DNA of 64,000 bases from VRUE01 sp963817905 (GTDB lineage Bacteria; Actinomycetota; Thermoleophilia; Solirubrobacterales; 70-9), in assembly GCA_963817905.1 (NCBI GenBank), contig CAWFPS010000002.1, positions 992,001-1,056,000 of the forward strand. The letters are read 5' to 3'. The notes under the pieces were generated by a model. That model did not search any database and was not told the DNA's origin. It saw only the letters and a program-made list of their open reading frames with translations. Position 1 is the first letter of the stretch. Every line of letters begins with the position of its first letter. This document shows, in pieces, positions 59,584 to 64,000 of this stretch. The translations under genes and the position numbers were made by a program.

Positions 59584-61374
59584 GTGCGAATCAAGAAAGT
59601 GACCGTTCGGCGATACCGGGGTTGGGCTGGGCCAACCAAGTGGTCGCCGGCCGTCCACGATGTCTTGTTGGGTCCTAACAACGGTGGCAAGAGCTCGCTG
59701 CTGCGAGCTGTGGATCTCGCCTTGAACCCCCATCGCAATCCCTATCGCGATCTGCTCGGGGTCCACGATTTCTTCGATTTGAAGACCGAGGAGCCGGTCG
59801 AACTGACTGTCGTCCTCTGCGATCTGAGCCACGAGGATTGCGACGTCTTCGAGGAGTATCTCGAGGGACAGCGGTCGGACGGCAGCTTCGGGCCAGCAGA
59901 CTCACCCGACGAGGAGTTTGACCAGGGCTCTCTCGTTCTCCGGATTGAGTTCGTGGCTGAAGTCGACGCCCCCGCGAAGGCGGTGTTCGCACGTCCCGAT
60001 GCCGGAAGAGCACGGGTGACGCAAGATCACAAGTTGCGGATCGGTTGGTATTTGGTCCCAGCAGACCTCGATCCACTCAAGGAGCTCGCGTTCTACTCCA
60101 ACTCGATCTTCGCCAAGCTCTTCGAGCAGGTTGACCTCGGCTCCGAGCTTGATGCGATTCGCGAGGGCATCGAGAGCGCGAAGGGTGATCTGATGAAGCA
60201 GCAGCACGTGGCGGAGACCCGCGACCGACTCGAGGATGCGACGAGGAAGCTGGGCTTGGTCGACGGTGACAATGCCCTCGATTTCGCCGTGCTCGACATG
60301 AGCGACCGTCGCGTTCTGCAGAGCCTGCAGTTGGTGGCGCGGGGAGACCGCTCGGACCACCGTTTGCCGCTTCGGTCCCACGGCAGGGGTGTGTTGAGGG
60401 CGCTTCTGCTCGCAGCAGTTCTGCAGCACGCGCGAATGCATGAGAGCAACTTGATTCTCGCCATCGAGGAGCCGGAGCAGAACTTGGAGCCGATCAATCA
60501 GCGTCTGATCGCACGCTCGCTTCTTTTCGCCGCCGACAACGGCGCCGCCCAGACCATCGTTTCAACCCACTCACCAGCTGTCGCCTCGGCTGTGCCTCTG
60601 GCGAGTATCGAGTTGGTGCGCGAGATCGCAGACTCCCCACAGGTCAAATCGCTGAGTGAGGTGCAGCCAGCAGAGCATAAGTTCTACGAGCGCCATGCTC
60701 GGGGCGCTGTGATCGACGGTCTCTATGCGAACGCCGTGCTGTTGGTCGAGGGGCCGACTGATACCGGTGCCCTGCTTGCTCTTTGGGCAAAGGCGTTTCC
60801 GAAGGAAGGGCTGGATGAGCGCCGGGTCGAGCTCATCGACTGCGAGAGCCTCGACAAGATTCCACCCTTCGTCCGCTTCTTCTCTGCACTCGACATCCCC
60901 GTTGCGGTGATCTGCGACTGCGACCAGGACGCCGCCCAGAAGCGCCAGGACATCCTCAAGGCCGGCGCCGGGTTGCTGATCCACTGGAAAACGCACACCG
61001 ACATCGAGGGGGTCCTTGCGGCTGAGGCTGAGATCAAGGCGCTGGCTGCGGCGATGGAGGAGATTCGCGCCGAGGTCGGCGAGTGGAGCGAGCACCGCAG
61101 CGCGCTGATCGAGGCTGCGAAGACTTCTGCTGGAGACCATCGGGTCCTCAAGAGCGCAAATGCCATACCGGAGCTGATCGGGGGCTATGACGAGCCCGGG
61201 AAGCGCGCAGCTCTCGCTGCGATACTGCGTGGCGGTCGCCCGAGCTTCAAGAGCGCCCGTGACCACCGCCTGATTTGCGAAACGCTGCCGACCGTTCCGG
61301 CAACTGCAATGAAGGCGATGAAAACGGTGCATGGCTATATCGACAACGGTGCCGGCGGAGAGCATGCTCTTTGA
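59584..61374 (+). CDS. GajA-like OLD-family ATPase/TOPRIM nuclease
   Basis: A 596-residue protein. An ABC-type ATPase domain has GPNNGGKSS (residues 30-38), a signature-like LPLRSHGRGVLRALLLAAV, Walker B LILAIEEPEQNLEP and the H-loop IVSTHSPAVAS. The C-terminal TOPRIM domain has LLVEGPTDTGALL and the DxD of ICDCDQDA. With the UvrD-like helicase next to it, this matches Gabija, where GajA cuts DNA when nucleotides are depleted. GTG at 59584 follows gagggaggga. Confidence 0.82.
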   Translation: MRIKKVTVRRYRGWAGPTKWSPAVHDVLLGPNNGGKSSLLRAVDLALNPHRNPYRDLLGVHDFFDLKTEEPVELTVVLCDLSHEDCDVFEEYLEGQRSDGSFGPADSPDEEFDQGSLVLRIEFVAEVDAPAKAVFARPDAGRARVTQDHKLRIGWYLVPADLDPLKELAFYSNSIFAKLFEQVDLGSELDAIREGIESAKGDLMKQQHVAETRDRLEDATRKLGLVDGDNALDFAVLDMSDRRVLQSLQLVARGDRSDHRLPLRSHGRGVLRALLLAAVLQHARMHESNLILAIEEPEQNLEPINQRLIARSLLFAADNGAAQTIVSTHSPAVASAVPLASIELVREIADSPQVKSLSEVQPAEHKFYERHARGAVIDGLYANAVLLVEGPTDTGALLALWAKAFPKEGLDERRVELIDCESLDKIPPFVRFFSALDIPVAVICDCDQDAAQKRQDILKAGAGLLIHWKTHTDIEGVLAAEAEIKALAAAMEEIRAEVGEWSEHRSALIEAAKTSAGDHRVLKSANAIPELIGGYDEPGKRAALAAILRGGRPSFKSARDHRLICETLPTVPATAMKAMKTVHGYIDNGAGGEHAL

Positions 61375-63157
61375 GGACCCAGAGCAGGATGGGGTCCTGA
61401 GCGACGAGTCGCTTCGTCTGCTGATCACGGCCCCACCCGGCTCGGGCAAGACCCTCACCGCCCTTCGTCTGGCAGCACGGGACATCGATGCCGGTTGTGT
61501 CGGTCCAACCCAACGAGTGCTCCTTCTAACCTTCAGCTTGCAGGCGAGGGCACAACTCGAGGCCTACGCTGCTCGGCTCCTCACGCCACAGCAGTTGCCG
61601 CTCATCGAGATCACCAACTACCACGCTTGGTTCTGGCGCAAGGTGAAACAGTTCCGGAGTTCGCTCGGGCTCCCGCTTGAGATTGAACTATCTACCGAGT
61701 CCCAGCACCGCGAAGACGTACTCGCGGCAATGATCAGAGTCGGTGTCGCTGGTGCGGAGGCGGAATGGGACGACGATGCACGTGATTATGGTGTGGGACT
61801 AGAGCACGAGATCGAAGGCTGCCGCCCCGACCGATTGGATGCGCCGCTTCCCAAGGTCGGGCGGGTCGGTGAGGAGCTAGTGGAGATACACCGGCGGGGG
61901 AGACTTCACTACGACGACCTCGCCTATTACATGTGGCGCCTCGTTGACGAGTCGGAGACGCTCCGCCGAATCTGGCGCCACAAGTACCCGGTGACCGTCC
62001 TCGACGAGTACCAGGACGCCTCGGCGCTGCAAGCGAAGATCATCGAGCGCATCGCCGGTCCTGAAAGCCGTGTCTACGCGTTTGCCGATCCGCTGCAGAT
62101 GATCTATGGATGGCGGGATGCCTCGCCGAAGCGGATTGAGGACTTCGAAAGCCGAGGTGCCTCGATCCATGTCCTGAAAACGCTGCATCGTTATCGCGAC
62201 CGGCCAGAACTACGAGACTGGATGGAGGGGGTGCGCGACATATTGCTCAGCGGCGACGGCTCGTGTCCGCCGCGCCCCAATAAGGACGTCGGGGTCATGG
62301 CCTACGACCCGAACGAACGGGTCCGCGGCGAGGCTTACGACACCGCCTCGCGGACGCTCCACAAGCTCGACGCTCCAATCGCGAGGTGCTTCAAGGACCC
62401 GTCGATTAAGAGCATCGCTGTACTCCTGCGAAAACATGATCACCTCGCGCAGGTAGAGCGCCATTTGACCAAGCGGTTCTTCTGCAAGCGCCTACGCACC
62501 GCACGCGAGACCAGCGATTGGATCAGAGAGTGGTTGGAGGCTTATCCAGAAGCAACGAGCGACCAGCTGAAGATGGAGAAGCTGATGGAGTTGGCGAGGC
62601 GAATCGCGCCTCGCAACGAGGATCTCGAGGTGCTTGGGAAGAGGATCGATGTCGATGGGATTCGCACGGCCGGTCTGCGCGTTCGCCGCAAGACCCTTGC
62701 TATCGAATTGAACGAGGCAGCGGGACTTTGGACAGACCTCGCCGGTGCCTGTGCCGCCGCGCAGCGCGTGGCTCGGATCGCCATAAACCACGAGGAAAAC
62801 GAGCGGCTGATCGCGCAAGACGCTGCGTACGTCGTCCGAAGGGGACTGCGGGTGCGCCCCGGCGTCGACGACCAAGAGGCGAAGGAGAGAGTCATCGGCC
62901 GCCTCTCGCAGATGCGTTTTACGACCGAGGGACGCGAACCGCGAGGCCTTTACCTGCTGACCTGCCATGAGGCAAAGGGTCGAGAGTTCGACATGGTCAT
63001 CCTGCCCTACGTCAGCGATGAGATATTCCCGGACGACGACGAGGAACAACGGCAACTTCTTTACGTGGCCCTGACTCGGGCTCGCCAGCGAATCCTCATT
63101 CGCACTGCGGCCGGAAAGCTGCCGAAGCACTGCGAGGCGATGGGCCTGGCACTTTGA
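61331..63157 (+). CDS. GajB-like UvrD/Rep-type helicase
   Basis: A 608-residue SF1 helicase. Walker A is ITAPPGSGKTLTALRLAAR, motif II is TVLDEYQDAS, motif III is YGWRDAS, motif V is LLTCHEAKGREFDMVILP and motif VI is LLYVALTRARQRILI. Together with the upstream gene it forms a Gabija-type anti-phage pair. ATG at 61331 overlaps the gajA end by 44 bases; ATG at 61364 would shorten the overlap to 11. Confidence 0.82.
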   Translation: MAISTTVPAESMLFEDPEQDGVLSDESLRLLITAPPGSGKTLTALRLAARDIDAGCVGPTQRVLLLTFSLQARAQLEAYAARLLTPQQLPLIEITNYHAWFWRKVKQFRSSLGLPLEIELSTESQHREDVLAAMIRVGVAGAEAEWDDDARDYGVGLEHEIEGCRPDRLDAPLPKVGRVGEELVEIHRRGRLHYDDLAYYMWRLVDESETLRRIWRHKYPVTVLDEYQDASALQAKIIERIAGPESRVYAFADPLQMIYGWRDASPKRIEDFESRGASIHVLKTLHRYRDRPELRDWMEGVRDILLSGDGSCPPRPNKDVGVMAYDPNERVRGEAYDTASRTLHKLDAPIARCFKDPSIKSIAVLLRKHDHLAQVERHLTKRFFCKRLRTARETSDWIREWLEAYPEATSDQLKMEKLMELARRIAPRNEDLEVLGKRIDVDGIRTAGLRVRRKTLAIELNEAAGLWTDLAGACAAAQRVARIAINHEENERLIAQDAAYVVRRGLRVRPGVDDQEAKERVIGRLSQMRFTTEGREPRGLYLLTCHEAKGREFDMVILPYVSDEIFPDDDEEQRQLLYVALTRARQRILIRTAAGKLPKHCEAMGLAL

Positions 63158-63168
63158 CCTGACAGGAA

Positions 63169-63996
63169 ATGGCTCGACGCAACAACGAAAGATCATCCGC
63201 ATCCAGACTGCGGGTTTGGGCGCCGAAGAGCAGCCAATTGATCCTCTTTCTCGCGGGGATCGTTGCGTGGGGGATTGCTCTCGGCCTTGCGCTCCTTGAC
63301 AAGTCCGATGCCATTGGGGCCGCCTTCGTGACCGCCGGCTTTCCGCTGATTGGCGCGGCGGCCCTGTACGGGCGACTGCGTGAGTTTGGTCCGAGCGGCG
63401 TAAAGGCGGACCCTCTTCAGGAGGCTGTACGCGAGCTGGATGAGCGCCTTCCGCCACCTGGCGAGGACGTGTCCGCGACCGAGGAGCGTGCCAGGCTGCT
63501 CGAAGCCGTCGAGGTACTTGTTTCTGACCCTCCATACATGGCCGACGAACCCCTACCCGGCCAGGAGGGCCTCTTTCTGCCCAGGGTCGACCTCGGCATC
63601 TCAGTCTATGAGCGGTCTATGCGCCTCGAGGCGGCAGCGGTGGACTGGTTGAAACGAGAGGGGTTCACGGTCCAATCAAACGCCCGTGATGCCGGGGTCG
63701 ACATCATTGCCAGTCGCCCGGGGGAGGCCGTCTACGCGTTGCAGGTGATGTCGAGCCGTGGCGTCGCCGGTGGCCCCACGCCCGAGGCTCTGCGCGATCG
63801 CTTTCTCAAAGCAAGGATTTGGGTCGATGCCCGCCTTGGTGAAGAGGAGCCGTTTTGTCGGCTCCTAGTAACCGACATCGTTCCCCCGCCCAATCTTGTC
63901 GACCGCTTTCGGCGGCATGGGATCGGCATCCTTCGGATCGATCTTGATTCAGGTCGAGTCGGCATGGCGCTAAAACCGAAAGACTCTCGAACCTGA
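63169..63996 (+). CDS. Membrane-anchored protein with degenerate Mrr-like nuclease domain
   Basis: A 275-residue protein. Two membrane helices (LILFLAGIVAWGIALGLALL and AAFVTAGFPLIGAAALYGRL) are followed by a linker and a C-terminal restriction-like domain: AAAVDWLKREGFTVQSNARDAGVDIIASRPGEAVYALQVMSS is its length, with GVDIIA giving the Asp. Where Mrr-type enzymes have QxK, this has QVM, so the catalytic Lys is missing. It starts 11 bases after gajB and may be part of the defence operon as a sensor. Confidence 0.65.
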   Translation: MARRNNERSSASRLRVWAPKSSQLILFLAGIVAWGIALGLALLDKSDAIGAAFVTAGFPLIGAAALYGRLREFGPSGVKADPLQEAVRELDERLPPPGEDVSATEERARLLEAVEVLVSDPPYMADEPLPGQEGLFLPRVDLGISVYERSMRLEAAAVDWLKREGFTVQSNARDAGVDIIASRPGEAVYALQVMSSRGVAGGPTPEALRDRFLKARIWVDARLGEEEPFCRLLVTDIVPPPNLVDRFRRHGIGILRIDLDSGRVGMALKPKDSRT

Positions 63997-64000
63997 CTCG

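Overview
The window looks like chromosomal DNA of a high-GC actinobacterium, most likely class Thermoleophilia (Solirubrobacterales or a close relative). The evidence is the gene order ffh-rpsP-khpA-trmD-rplS-lepB-rnhB...yraN-comM-dprA...xerC/D-whiG, which resembles the order in other actinobacteria, and a secreted protein starting with the helix motif LTYANVVATLALFVALGG (38.2 kb), a family I associate with that class. GTG starts, 4-base stop/start overlaps and candidate leaderless promoters are common throughout. The lineage call is inference from sequence style, not from a search.

Core region (1-19.3 kb). A translation and secretion cluster: partial ffh, rpsP, khpA, trmD, rplS with a long acidic tail, lepB and rnhB. 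It is interrupted by a small gene plus a single-chain MmeI-type restriction-modification enzyme (4.4-7.4 kb). It resumes with yraN, comM, dprA, thiD, ilvD, an alpha/beta hydrolase, a 5-formyl-THF cyclo-ligase-like gene, an L,D-transpeptidase, a Xer recombinase, a WhiG/FliA-type sigma factor, an RNase H-type gene and tRNA-Gly(GCC). rimM is not in its frequent place between khpA and trmD.

Accessory region 1 (19.3-34.4 kb). Just after the tRNA come a 28-bp perfect palindrome, two related small proteins, a winged-helix protein, an SSB-like protein, a protein with four XRE-type and two further helix-turn-helix units, two PD-(D/E)XK nuclease-like genes, a complete IS481-family element with a 6-bp target duplication, and a second MmeI-type enzyme. 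These are followed by metabolic genes (HAD phosphatase, GNAT, EEP phosphodiesterase-like, methyltransferase, F420-type oxidoreductase, transglutaminase-like) and a HAD/FolD gene relic.

Envelope and regulatory segment (34.5-40.3 kb). A sigma factor that carries its own zinc-binding anti-sigma-like motif, a membrane helix and a Pro/Glu-rich tail is followed by secreted Ig-like, small membrane and LysM proteins and an ArsR-type regulator. A conserved bipartite motif with fixed spacing, GTCCACTTT-N11-CCTC..TAG.GGTGA, lies before the sigma gene, the ArsR gene and the conjugation operon. These three loci probably share regulation.

Integrative conjugative element (about 40.3-59.4 kb). One long, mostly translationally coupled operon encodes TcpC-, TcpE-, VirB4-, VirB6- and VirB1/CHAP-like transfer proteins, a PAPS-reductase-like protein, two cytosine-5 and one N4/N6 DNA methyltransferases, a frameshifted coupling ATPase, a replication-relaxation protein, an excisionase-like HTH protein and a tyrosine integrase. 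Within the first cytosine methyltransferase gene a second frame also encodes motifs of a phage-associated protein, which looks like overprinting.

Defence locus (59.6-64 kb). A Gabija-like pair (OLD-family ATPase/TOPRIM nuclease plus UvrD-like helicase) is followed by a membrane-anchored protein with a degenerate Mrr-like nuclease domain. No CRISPR array or rRNA gene was seen.
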